Assembly: GCF_030816915.1 (NCBI RefSeq)
Contig: NZ_JAUSYN010000002.1
Coordinates: 496,001 to 560,000 of the forward strand
Direction of reading: 5' to 3'
Length of the DNA: 64,000 bases
DNA from: Streptomyces sp. B3I8
Lineage (GTDB): Bacteria; Actinomycetota; Actinomycetes; Streptomycetales; Streptomycetaceae
How positions within the stretch are numbered: position 1 is the stretch's first letter; each line of letters begins with the position of its first letter. Under the pieces are notes generated by a model. The model saw only the letters and a list, made by a program, of their open reading frames with translations. It ran no database searches and was not told the DNA's origin. Below, piece after piece: positions 1 through 8,209 of this stretch. The position numbers and the translations under genes were made by a program.

Positions 1-767
1 TGGGGTTCAGCCCCGCCAAGCTCTCCCGCATCGAGGCGGGCAAGGGCCGCCGTCCTCCCGTCGAGGCGGACGTCCGCGCGCTGCTCGACCTGTACGAGGT
101 CGACGAGTACGAGGCCTCGATCCTGCTGAAACTGCTGCGGCGCGCGGGCGAGCCGGGCTGGTGGCAGCGGTACGACAAGCGGCTGATGCCCGAGTGGTTC
201 GACCGGCTGGTCGGGCTCCAGGAGGCGGCCGCCGCCATTCGTACCTTCGAGATCCAGTACGTGCCGGGGCTGCTGCAGACCCCCGCCTACACCCGCGCGA
301 TCGTCGAACGCGGGCTGCCGACCGCGTCGGCCACCGAGGTGGAGCGCCGGGTGGAGCTGCGGACGCGCCGCAAGCGGCTGCTGGACCGCGCGGACGCGCC
401 GCAGTTCTGGGCGGTCCTCGACGAGTCGGTCGTGCTCCGCGTCCTGGGCAGCCGCGAGATCATGCGGGACCAGCTGTTGCATCTGATCGAGATGGCCGCG
501 CGGCCCCATGTGACCGTGCAGATCATCCCGTTGGACGTGACCCGCGCCTCCGCCCCGGCCATCCCCGTGACGTACCTCCGCTTCGGCGGCTCGCACCTGC
601 CGGACGTCGTCTATCTGGAACACATCAAGAGCGCCAACTATCTCGAGGACCGTGACGAGACGGAGGAGTACCGGCTGGCCCTGGACCGGCTGGCCGACGA
701 GGCGCTCGACCCCCGCCAGTCCGTGGAGCTGCTGCGCGAGACGGTGGCGAGCCGGTATCCGGCGTAG
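1..767 (+). CDS. XRE-family transcriptional regulator with DUF5753 domain (5' end outside window)
   Basis: The reading frame is open from base 3, so the N-terminus and most of the helix-turn-helix lie upstream of the window. The first visible residues (FSPAKLSRIEAGKG) are the recognition-helix end of an XRE-type HTH. They are followed by a linker and a DUF5753 ligand-binding-like domain; the YVPGLLQTPAYTRAI segment and the QIIPLDVTRAS region are typical of that family. These regulators are very numerous in Streptomyces and often sit next to a DUF397 protein, which is absent on this side. The neighbour downstream is convergent. The DNA target and signal cannot be read from the sequence. Confidence 0.9.
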   Translation, partial: GFSPAKLSRIEAGKGRRPPVEADVRALLDLYEVDEYEASILLKLLRRAGEPGWWQRYDKRLMPEWFDRLVGLQEAAAAIRTFEIQYVPGLLQTPAYTRAIVERGLPTASATEVERRVELRTRRKRLLDRADAPQFWAVLDESVVLRVLGSREIMRDQLLHLIEMAARPHVTVQIIPLDVTRASAPAIPVTYLRFGGSHLPDVVYLEHIKSANYLEDRDETEEYRLALDRLADEALDPRQSVELLRETVASRYPA

Positions 768-896
768 CCGGGGCCGCTCCCGCGCACAGTGGTGTGCCGC
801 GCGATGGCCTCACGCGGACTTCCTCGCGCGGAAGTGGTTCGCGCGAGGTGGGCACGGGTGCCCGACGCCCCGCGCGGGGGTGCTCGTCCGGCCGGA

Positions 897-1727
897 TCAG
901 GGAACGCGGGCGACGCCGCCGAACTCGATCCACTCCCGCGTCTGCTGGCGGGGTGCCACCTCGGTGTCCGGCCGCCAGGTGGAGACCTCGACCAGACCCG
1001 GCGGGAGGATCTCCAGCCCTTCGAACAGCTCGGCCACGTCCTGCTCCTGGCGGACCCGGCCCCAGTTGCCCTGCGTCGTGGTGTCCATGAAGTCGGTGAC
1101 GTAGTCCCGTACCTCGGGGTCCTCGCTGACGAGCTGGCACATGACCATCAGGCTGCCGGGCGCGAGCCGCTCCCGCACCCGGCGGGCGAGGGCGGGCGGA
1201 CCGTCGGTGTCGCTGTCCGGTATGCAGTGCATCACCGACACGAACAGCACGCCCACCGGCTCGGAGAAGTCGATCAGCCGCTTGGTGTCCGGGTGGGAGA
1301 AGATCCCCTCGGTGTCCCGCATGTCGGCCTGGATGACGGCCGTGCGGTCGTTCTGGTCGAGCAGCGCGCGGCCGTGCACCAGCACCATCGGATCGTTGTC
1401 GACGTACACCACCCGGGACTCGGGATCGATGCCCTGGGCGACCTGGTGCACGTTGTCCTGGGTCGGCAGGCCGGACCCGTGGTCCAGGAACTGCCGGATG
1501 CCGAAGTCCTCGGCCAGTACCCGGACCACACGCTGCAGGAAGCGGCGGTTGTTCACGGCCAGCACCCGGGTGCTGGGCACGACCTTGTCGAGCTCCTCGA
1601 CCGCCGCCCGGTCCGCCGCGTAGTTGTCCTTGCCACCGAGGTAGTAGTCGTACATACGCGCGGCCGTGGGCACCGTCGCGTCGATCTCCCTGGACAACTC
1701 CCTGCCAGGCCGCATTGGTTCCCCCAT
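897..1727 (-). CDS. SAM-dependent methyltransferase, DUF574 family
   Basis: The 276-residue protein starts at the ATG at 1727 (MGEPMRPG); a second ATG lies four codons in. Hallmarks of the actinobacterial DUF574 (S-adenosyl methyltransferase) family are the N-terminal PTAARMYDYYLGGKDNY block, the FLDHGSGLPTQDNVHQVA SAM-binding motif I, and the VVYVDNDPMVLVHG acidic loop. Related genes are common beside XRE/DUF5753 regulators, as here, where it converges on one. The substrate is unknown. A longer open frame continues upstream through the divergent phosphatase but is not gene-like, so the short start was chosen. Confidence 0.9.
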   Translation of the reverse strand: MGEPMRPGRELSREIDATVPTAARMYDYYLGGKDNYAADRAAVEELDKVVPSTRVLAVNNRRFLQRVVRVLAEDFGIRQFLDHGSGLPTQDNVHQVAQGIDPESRVVYVDNDPMVLVHGRALLDQNDRTAVIQADMRDTEGIFSHPDTKRLIDFSEPVGVLFVSVMHCIPDSDTDGPPALARRVRERLAPGSLMVMCQLVSEDPEVRDYVTDFMDTTTQGNWGRVRQEQDVAELFEGLEILPPGLVEVSTWRPDTEVAPRQQTREWIEFGGVARVP

Positions 1728-1908
1728 GATCCGTGCCGCGTCAGCCCTCAGCAGCATCAGACAGTACATCCTCCGAAGCCGTCGTTCGACGGTTCCGGGG
1801 GATCCGTTCCGGCCCGTACGGCCCGGTGCGCGCCCGGGGTGCGCCGGGGACGCGTGCGTAGGAGCGTAGGCGGGGAATAGAGGAACCGGGCCGGCAGAGG
1901 GGAACGTC

Positions 1909-3024
1909 ATGGACGGGCGTGTGGTGCCGCGCCACGACCGCCGGGAGGACCGGGGGTGGCTGCGCGGCGCCCCGCCGCCCCCGTACGTGCGGTTGCTCCC
2001 GTTCGCCCTGCTGCTGGGCCTCTCCCTGGCGGGCCCGATCGACGGACACGCGCTGGACATCGGGTTCCTCCTCGGCGCCGTCCCGCCGCTCGCCGTGCTG
2101 TCGTACGGACCACTGGCCACCGCCGCCTTCGGCGGGCTGGCCATCTCACTGCTGTACATTCCGGCCGTACGGGTCGACCATCCCGGCAACACCGACCTGC
2201 TGGCCATCTGCTTCATCACGGTGCTCAGCGTCTTCGCCTCGCTGGTGCGCAGCCGCCGCGACGCCCAGCTCGTCACCGTGCGCACCGTCGCCGAGGCCGC
2301 GCAGTTCGCCGTGCTGCCGCCACTGCCGGAGCGGGTCGGCCCGGTGGGGTGCGCGGGCCTGTACCGGGCGGCCCAGCGCGAGGCGCTGGTGGGGGGCGAC
2401 TTCTTCGACGTCCGGGACAGCCCGTACGGGATCCGGGCGGTGGTGGGAGATGTCCAGGGGCACGGGCTGTCGGCCGTCGGCACGGTGGTGTCGCTGCTGG
2501 GCGCGTTCCGGGAGGCGGTGCTCGACGAGCCCGACATGCGGGACGTCGTGGCCCGGCTGGACCGCCGGCTGGTGACCGACACGGCGGGGACCGAGCACGC
2601 GGAGCTGTTCGCGACGGCGGTGCTGCTGGAGTTCTCGGCGCGGGCGTGCGAGGTGTCGGTGATGTGCTGCGGGCAGCCGCCCCCGCTGCTGCTGCGCGAC
2701 GGGCGGGCCGCCGAGCTCGACGTGCCGGAGGCGCCACCGCTCGGTCTCGGGCTGGGCGAGCCACCGGTGCCCGAGCGGGTACGGGTGCCGCTGCGCCGGG
2801 GCGACCGGCTGTTCGTGGTCACCGACGGGGTGACCGAGGCGCGGGACGCGGCGGGGCGGTTCTATCCGCTCCGGGAGCGGCTCGCGAGGCTGGCGGGCGC
2901 GCAGGTGTCGCCCGTGGCGGCGGTCGCACGGGTGTGGGAGGACCTGGGACGGTTCGCCACGCGGCTCGACGACGACGTGACGATGCTGGTGCTGACGCCG
3001 GAGGCGGTGGAGGGGCGGGGGTGA
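1909..3024 (+). CDS. Membrane-anchored PP2C/SpoIIE-type serine phosphatase
   Basis: The 371-aa protein has about four hydrophobic N-terminal segments (residues about 25-110), then a SpoIIE/RsbU-like PP2C domain from about residue 120. The metal-binding motifs are visible: GGDFFDV, VGDVQGHG, FVVTDGVTE and the terminal DDDVTMLVL. Such phosphatases dephosphorylate STAS-type anti-anti-sigma factors and so release sigma factors. That role is inferred here; several STAS, HATPase and sigma genes lie elsewhere in the window but none is adjacent. The gene is divergent from the DUF574 methyltransferase, with 181 bp between them for both promoters. Confidence 0.9.
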   Translation: MDGRVVPRHDRREDRGWLRGAPPPPYVRLLPFALLLGLSLAGPIDGHALDIGFLLGAVPPLAVLSYGPLATAAFGGLAISLLYIPAVRVDHPGNTDLLAICFITVLSVFASLVRSRRDAQLVTVRTVAEAAQFAVLPPLPERVGPVGCAGLYRAAQREALVGGDFFDVRDSPYGIRAVVGDVQGHGLSAVGTVVSLLGAFREAVLDEPDMRDVVARLDRRLVTDTAGTEHAELFATAVLLEFSARACEVSVMCCGQPPPLLLRDGRAAELDVPEAPPLGLGLGEPPVPERVRVPLRRGDRLFVVTDGVTEARDAAGRFYPLRERLARLAGAQVSPVAAVARVWEDLGRFATRLDDDVTMLVLTPEAVEGRG

Positions 3025-3119
3025 CGGAGGCATCGGGGGCGGGCGGGGTGTCGCCGGTGGATGCGTGCCGTACCCGGGGTCCGCGAGCTGATCCGGACGG
3101 CAGGCCCTAAGGTCGGTGG

Positions 3120-3740
3120 ATGGCGAAGTACTTCGACGTTCATCCGGACAACCCCCAGGCGCGCACCATCGGGCAGGTTGCCGACAGCATTCGTGACGGT
3201 GCGCTCGTGGTGTATCCGACGGACTCCTGTTTCGCTCTCGGGTGCCGGCTGGGCAGCCGGGACGGGATGGAGCGGATCCGGACCGTCCGGCAGCTCGACA
3301 GCCGGCACCATTTCACCCTGGTGTGCCGGGACTTCGCGCAGCTCGGCCAGTTCGTGCACGTCGACAACGACGTGTTCCGCGCGGTGAAGGCGTCCACGCC
3401 CGGCAGCTACACGTTCATCCTGCCCGCCACCCCCGAGGTGCCGCGCAAGCTGCTGCACCCGAAGAAGCGGACGGTCGGCGTGCGCATCCCCGACCACCGG
3501 GTCGCCCAGGCGCTCCTCGCGGAGCTGGGCGAGCCGCTGCTGTCCAGCACGCTGCTCCTCCCGGACGAGGAGGAGCCGATGACGGTCGGCTGGGAGATCA
3601 AGGAGCGGCTCGACCACGTCGTGGACGCGGTGATCGACTCCGGCGACTGCGGGACCGAGCCGACGACGGTCGTCGACTTCTCGAGCGGCGAGGCGGAGAT
3701 CGTCCGCCGGGGCGCGGGAGATCCTTCCCGGTTCGAGTGA
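3120..3740 (+). CDS. Sua5/YciO/YrdC-family protein (threonylcarbamoyl-AMP synthase-like)
   Basis: This 206-aa single-domain YrdC fold has the VVYPTDSCFALGC signature near residue 30 and the KKRTVGVRIPDH segment near residue 120. Its length and lack of a Sua5 C-terminal domain match the YciO subgroup rather than the essential TsaC/Sua5 used in tRNA t6A synthesis. YciO proteins bind nucleotide and may have a related but non-essential activity. The ATG at 3120 follows an AAGGTCGG ribosome-binding stretch. It is probably its own transcript, with 95 bp to the phosphatase upstream and 1.1 kb of non-coding sequence downstream. Confidence 0.88.
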   Translation: MAKYFDVHPDNPQARTIGQVADSIRDGALVVYPTDSCFALGCRLGSRDGMERIRTVRQLDSRHHFTLVCRDFAQLGQFVHVDNDVFRAVKASTPGSYTFILPATPEVPRKLLHPKKRTVGVRIPDHRVAQALLAELGEPLLSSTLLLPDEEEPMTVGWEIKERLDHVVDAVIDSGDCGTEPTTVVDFSSGEAEIVRRGAGDPSRFE

Positions 3741-4853
3741 CGGCGAGCGGGACCGTGGGCGACGCGGGTCTGCGGTGCGGACCGTGCGGGCCACGGGTCG
3801 GCGACGCGGGTCGTGGGCCGGTGGGGGCCGCTGCCGGGTGAACCGGTACGGGCCCCACCGGCCCGCGTGCCGCGGGACCGTCCACGCGGGGCGTGGCGGA
3901 ACGCGGACCGTGACGGCCGGGTGACGGTCGGCCTGGCGGCGCCGACGGCCACCGCGGTCCCGCGGCGCGGGCGGTGGCCGTCGCCTCCCTGCCCACGGGA
4001 GGCTGTTCCTCGGACGGCCGGAGCGCCGGGCGCGTGCGGCCGCCCACCTACCGTCCTGCACCCGGGGGCGCCGCACCAGACACGTTCCGGCCTGTGCGTC
4101 CGGCATTTTCCGGTGGCCGCAGGGCGCGGCCACGCAGGTCACGGGGAGGTGCTCGGCACATGCCGGAGCGCGGGGGCCGCGAGCAGGAACGTCGGGCCGC
4201 GCCGCGGTGGCCGGTCCTGCCGCCCGGAGGGCGTGTGAGGGGGGATGCCGAGCGGAGCGCCGGGTCGGGTCGAGCGGAGCCGAGCCGGACCGAGCCCTCG
4301 GGTCGGCTCGGTCCGGTGCGGGCCGTGTCCTGTCGGTCGCCGGTTCCGCGCACGGCCCGCGCACGGAGGCGCAAGCGGAGGGGGCCGCCGTGGGCGGGCC
4401 GTGCGGGTCACACGCCGGCGACCGTCAGTCTGGCATCCACCGCGGTCCGTGTCGCGTCGGAGCGTGCCTGCCGGTGACGTACCCGCCCGCACCCCTCGGC
4501 GGCCCGTACGCGTGGCGGCAGTGGCCCGTCCGCCGGGCGGACGGGACTTGCGCAACACTCCCGGGTCCGGTGCACGGCCGGGCGCGGGGCGCCCCGGGTG
4601 CGACGTGGCCGCCGCCCGTGGTTCCCCGCGCCGCCGAAGGCCGGGCGGAGTGCGTGAGGGGAGGGCGTCGCCTCGCTCCCGAGATGCGAAAAGGGGGTGT
4701 TTGGCCGCAGAGTGGCAGGGCAAGCGGAATTTCGTGCTTCGGACCGGAGGCGCGCCAGCGGGAGCGATACATCGGCTCTGCCGGACATCCGGTGAACCGA
4801 ACGGTCCGCCTCCCGCGGTCATCCCTGACAGCATCGTGGAGGAGCTGTTCCGC
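3741..4853. other. 1.1-kb region without a convincing gene; contains a 12-bp-stem hairpin
   Basis: Open frames here on either strand have arginine/proline-rich, low-complexity translations with no recognisable family, so I call none. Two structures are visible. A perfect inverted repeat with 12-bp arms lies at 4285-4296 and 4305-4316 (CCGGACCGAGCC and its complement, 8-nt loop) without a T-tract. A weak SigB-like promoter candidate, GTTT-N15-GGGCAA at 4699-4723, has two mismatches in the -10 and lies 131 bp before the sigma gene start. The sequence just before the sigma gene is less GC-rich than the rest. An unrecognised small RNA or a long 5' leader for the sigma gene is possible. Confidence 0.4.
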
Positions 4854-5720
4854 ATGCTCACTGACACCCCCACAAGCCGTCCCGGCGCCCCCGCTCGTCC
4901 CACCACACGTGGACCGCGAGCGCACGACGACGCGCCCGACACGGCTTCGGACTTCGCCCGGCTGGCCGCCCTGGAGGACGGCCCCGAACGAGAGGCGCTG
5001 CGCGACGAGTTGGTGACGGCCTGGCTGCCCATGGCCCATCGGATCGCCGGCCGCTTCCGCGACCGCGGAGAATCGCTCGAGGACCTGCGCCAGGTCGCGG
5101 CCCTCGGTCTGGTCAAGGCGATCGACCGGTACGACTGCGAACGCGGCGCGTTCGAGAGCTACGCCGTGCCCACCATCACCGGCGAGATCAAGCGGCACTT
5201 CCGGGACCGCATGTGGGCGCTGCGGGTGCCCCGGCGGGTGCAGGAACTGCGCAACAAGGTGCGCGTCGCCCGTCGGGAACTGATGCAGAGCCCCGGCTCC
5301 CCCGAGCCGTCCGCCGCCGACGTCGCCCGGCACACCGGGCTGACGGAGGAGGAGGTCGGTACCGGGATGGAGGCGCTGGAGAGCTTCAGCACCCTGTCGC
5401 TGGACGCGGCCATGTCCGCCGACGACGACGCCTACAGCCTGGCCGACACCCTCGGGGTGGCGGAGGCGAGCTACGACGTCGTCGTCGACCGGGAGGCCGC
5501 GAAGGAGGGGCTGCGGCGCCTGCCCGAGCGGGAACGGGCCATCCTGTACATGCGCTTCTTCCAGGACATGACGCAGAACCGCATCGCGGACCGGCTCGGC
5601 ATCTCGCAGATGCACGTCTCCCGGCTGATCAGCCGCAGTTGCGCTCGGGTGCGCGAGGAGGCCATCGGGCGGAACGCCGCCGACCGGCGCGAGCACCCCG
5701 GGCGTACGAACGCCGGGTGA
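4854..5720 (+). CDS. RNA polymerase sigma factor, SigB/SigF/SigG subfamily
   Basis: This 288-aa protein has region 2 (LRQVAALGLVKAIDRYD, FESYAVPTITGEIKRHFRDR), region 3 and region 4 (LPERERAILYMRFFQDMT, LGISQMHVSRLI). It belongs to the group-3 family used in Streptomyces for osmotic, oxidative and developmental stress. The ATG at 4854 was chosen because a GGAGGA ribosome-binding site precedes it by about 9 nt. The longer open frame upstream is arginine-rich and not sigma-like. About 50 N-terminal residues are disordered. No anti-sigma gene is adjacent. A DUF5133 gene follows in the same direction after 193 bp. Confidence 0.95.
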   Translation: MLTDTPTSRPGAPARPTTRGPRAHDDAPDTASDFARLAALEDGPEREALRDELVTAWLPMAHRIAGRFRDRGESLEDLRQVAALGLVKAIDRYDCERGAFESYAVPTITGEIKRHFRDRMWALRVPRRVQELRNKVRVARRELMQSPGSPEPSAADVARHTGLTEEEVGTGMEALESFSTLSLDAAMSADDDAYSLADTLGVAEASYDVVVDREAAKEGLRRLPERERAILYMRFFQDMTQNRIADRLGISQMHVSRLISRSCARVREEAIGRNAADRREHPGRTNAG

Positions 5721-5913
5721 CCTCCCGGGACGGCATCACGGCCCCCGTGCCCCGGCGCCTCACGCCCCGTTCTCACGCCTTCGCTCCTCACGCCCCTTCG
5801 TCCGCCCCGCGTCCCACCCCCCGTCTCCGCCGCTTTCCCCGTGTCCCGCGTTACTCCCCCCTCCCGGTCCGCTCGGCCGCCGACGGACTCACCGCCGTGA
5901 CCAAGGAGTGCAC

Positions 5914-6213
5914 ATGCTGATGCCCCACCCCACGACGCTGCACAAGCTCCTCGAGGAGTACCAGGCGCTCGCAGCCCAGGAGGCCGCCGACGGCGTCACC
6001 AAGTCCGGTCAGCGGGTGCAGGACCTCGCGTACACACTGTGCGTGTCGACGGGCACGCGCGATGTGCAGCAGGCCCTGGACTACGCGCGGCGATACCTCG
6101 CCGCCGCCGGTGAGCAGGTGGTTCCGACCGTCGTGCCGCTGCACGGGCGTCCCGGAGTGCGGCGGGACGCGGCGAGGACGGTGCGGGAGCCCGCCGGGGG
6201 CGTCGGTTCCTGA
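5914..6213 (+). CDS. DUF5133 domain-containing small protein
   Basis: The 99-aa product begins MLMPHPTTLHKLLEEY and has the mostly helical DUF5133 body, including a conserved LCVSTGTRDVQQALDYA segment. Starts at GTG 5908, ATG 5914 and ATG 5920 are possible; ATG 5914 fits the family N-terminus and lies 5 nt after AAGGAG. The function of the family is unknown. It lies directly downstream of the sigma factor. The last 20 residues, rich in arginine and glycine, are unlike the core and probably unstructured. A divergent paralogue is encoded at 39229-39477. Confidence 0.8.
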   Translation: MLMPHPTTLHKLLEEYQALAAQEAADGVTKSGQRVQDLAYTLCVSTGTRDVQQALDYARRYLAAAGEQVVPTVVPLHGRPGVRRDAARTVREPAGGVGS

Positions 6214-6472
6214 TCAGGGCCACGACTACGGAGGCACGACAGCAGGGCACGACCGACGAGCGGCCCCGTCGCTACGGCCGCCGACGGGCGCCGCGTCGCG
6301 GCGGCGCCTGACGAGCACCCGTCGCTCCGGTGTCCGACGAGCGCCCCGTCCCTCCGGTGTCCGGCGGCGGGCCGGCCCGTTACAGCCTCCGGCGGGCGGG
6401 CACCCGGGGGGCAGCCGGGAGCGGTCCCCCGGGGCCGACCCCGAGTCCGTCCGGGCAGGAAGAGGAGACATC

Positions 6473-6688
6473 ATGACGACGTCACAACCCGATCCGTCCC
6501 AGCCCTCCGGGCCCACCGGCGAGCACGCCACTCCGGACGCCCTGCTGCACGCCCGCTCCGACGCCGAGGTCTCCCCCGAGGACGTGGTGCTCGCCTCCGG
6601 GAAGGACCTCACCCCGGGCAATCTGGAGTGGGCCAGGCGCAAGCTCGAAGCGGAGGGTCCGGCCGCGCTGGACAAGCTCCTTCCCTGA
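6473..6688 (+). CDS. Small conserved hypothetical protein (71 aa)
   Basis: The ATG at 6473 is preceded by a strong AGAGGAGA ribosome-binding site with 5-nt spacing. The first 25 residues are Ser/Pro-rich and acidic. A helical second half contains SPEDVVLASGKDLTPGN and ends with an amphipathic stretch, KLEAEGPAALDKLLP. I do not recognise a named domain. Similar short proteins occur widely near stress-sigma genes in Streptomyces, but I cannot assign a function. It is followed by a 225-bp gap before the lipoprotein gene. Confidence 0.65.
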   Translation: MTTSQPDPSQPSGPTGEHATPDALLHARSDAEVSPEDVVLASGKDLTPGNLEWARRKLEAEGPAALDKLLP

Positions 6689-6913
6689 CCCACCGCATCC
6701 CCACGGTTCCCCGTGTCCCCGGCAGGGCACGGGGAACTGACGCGAGCAACCGGCAACGAACGGGTACCTGTCCACAAGCACCGCTTGACTACCACCTGTC
6801 ACACACGATTGGCTCCGGGCGAGCGACCGCCCGGACCACCGGTTTCCACCTCGTGGGACCTCCGGCATCGCCGCCCCCTTTGGCTCGGCCGCACAGCGAG
6901 GTGCCGCACCACC

Positions 6914-7945
6914 ATGAACACTCCCGCTCCGCCCCGTCGTTCCCCCGCGCCCGCGCCCGCATCCGGGCGCCGCGCCGCCCTCGCCGCCTCGGCCTTCGTC
7001 GCCGCCGGTCTGCTCGCGGCGGCCTGCTCCGCCGGCCCGGACTCGGGGGCGGGGACCGGCGGGGCGGCGAAGGACAGCGGGGGACGGCCGAGGATCGCGC
7101 TGATCACGCACGGCGCCAAGGACGACGCCTTCTGGAAGCTGGTGCGCGCGGGCGCCGACGCCGCCGCCGCGAAGGACCACGTCGACCTGACGTACGCGAG
7201 CGACCCGGACTCCGCCGCGCAGGCCGACCTGGTGCGGGACGCCGTACGCGACCGGGTGGACGGCATCGCGGTGACCCTGGCCAAGCCCGAGGCCATGCGC
7301 GCCGCGATCACCGAGGCACGGTCCGCCAAGATCCCCGTGGTCGGCGTCAACTCCGGTATCGGCGCCTGGCAGGCGGAGGGTCTGCTGGAGTACTACGGCC
7401 AGGACGAGAGCGTCGCGGGCCGGTCCGTCGGCGACAAGCTGGACGGTCTGAAGGCCAAGCACGCCCTGTGCGTCATCCACGAGCAGGGCAACGTGGCGCT
7501 GGAGGCACGCTGCGCCGGGGTGAAGAAGACGTTCGACGGCCGGACGGACATCCTGTACGTGGACGGCACCGACCTCACGGCGATGACCACCGTCCTCACC
7601 GACCGGCTGCGCCAGGACCCGACCATCGACGAAGTGGTCGCCAACGGCGCGGACTTCGCGCTCGCCTCCGTCAAGGCCGTCAAGGCTGCGGGCAGCGGCG
7701 CGCAGGTCTCCACGTTCGACCTCAACAAGAGCCTGGTGAAGGCGGTGGAGCGGGGGGACGTGCGGTTCGCCGTCGACCAGCAGCCCTATCTGCAGGGCTA
7801 TCTCGCCGTGGACGGGCTGTGGTTGTACCGCACCAACGGCAACATCAGCGGCGGCGGCGCGGCCCCGGTGCTCACCGGGCCCGCGTTCGTGACCAAGGAG
7901 AACGTCGCCTCGATCGCCAAGTACGCTGCGGGCGGCACCCGTTGA
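6914..7945 (+). CDS. Solute-binding lipoprotein, periplasmic-binding-protein-like (sugar-type) fold
   Basis: The 343-aa protein has a long basic n-region, a hydrophobic segment and a lipobox (LLAAAC, Cys about residue 38), so it should be lipid-anchored outside the membrane. The mature part begins RIALITHGAKDDAFWKLV, typical of type-1 (RbsB/LacI-like) binding proteins, with the GIAVTLAKPEAM and VDQQPYLQGYLAVD motifs of that family. No permease or ATPase gene is nearby. The next gene, 264 bp downstream in the same direction, is the conservon sensor. That suggests it could feed a signal rather than a transporter; this is inference. Confidence 0.88.
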   Translation: MNTPAPPRRSPAPAPASGRRAALAASAFVAAGLLAAACSAGPDSGAGTGGAAKDSGGRPRIALITHGAKDDAFWKLVRAGADAAAAKDHVDLTYASDPDSAAQADLVRDAVRDRVDGIAVTLAKPEAMRAAITEARSAKIPVVGVNSGIGAWQAEGLLEYYGQDESVAGRSVGDKLDGLKAKHALCVIHEQGNVALEARCAGVKKTFDGRTDILYVDGTDLTAMTTVLTDRLRQDPTIDEVVANGADFALASVKAVKAAGSGAQVSTFDLNKSLVKAVERGDVRFAVDQQPYLQGYLAVDGLWLYRTNGNISGGGAAPVLTGPAFVTKENVASIAKYAAGGTR

Positions 7946-8209
7946 GCCGTGGAGCCCGCGCCCGTCCGGCCGGCGCCGGGGCTCACGGTGCGTGTGAGCA
8001 CCGGTACGGATAGCATCGGCGCACCCCGCCCGCGTGCGGGACGCCCGCGCCCACCCCCGCGCGCCCGTCCCCCACGCCCGCACCGCACTGCCCCGCGGCG
8101 GCCGTCACCCGTGCCGTCCGCCCCGTACCGTCCCCGCCCGTTCCCTTCCGCTTCTCCTTCCGTGTCCGCCCCCCGCCCCCTTGCTCCCGCTGCTCCCCCT
8201 AGGACGACG

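Noticed and set aside
4285..4316. Rho-independent terminator
   Set aside because: The hairpin has no T-tract and is more than 500 bp from the nearest upstream gene end, so I leave it as an inverted repeat.
4245..4853. N-terminal extension of the first sigma factor
   Set aside because: The added residues are Arg/Pro-rich, unlike sigma factors, and a strong ribosome-binding site precedes ATG 4854.
7949..8209. N-terminal extension of CvnA
   Set aside because: The translation is proline/arginine low-complexity and the membrane helix expected near the N-terminus follows ATG 8210.
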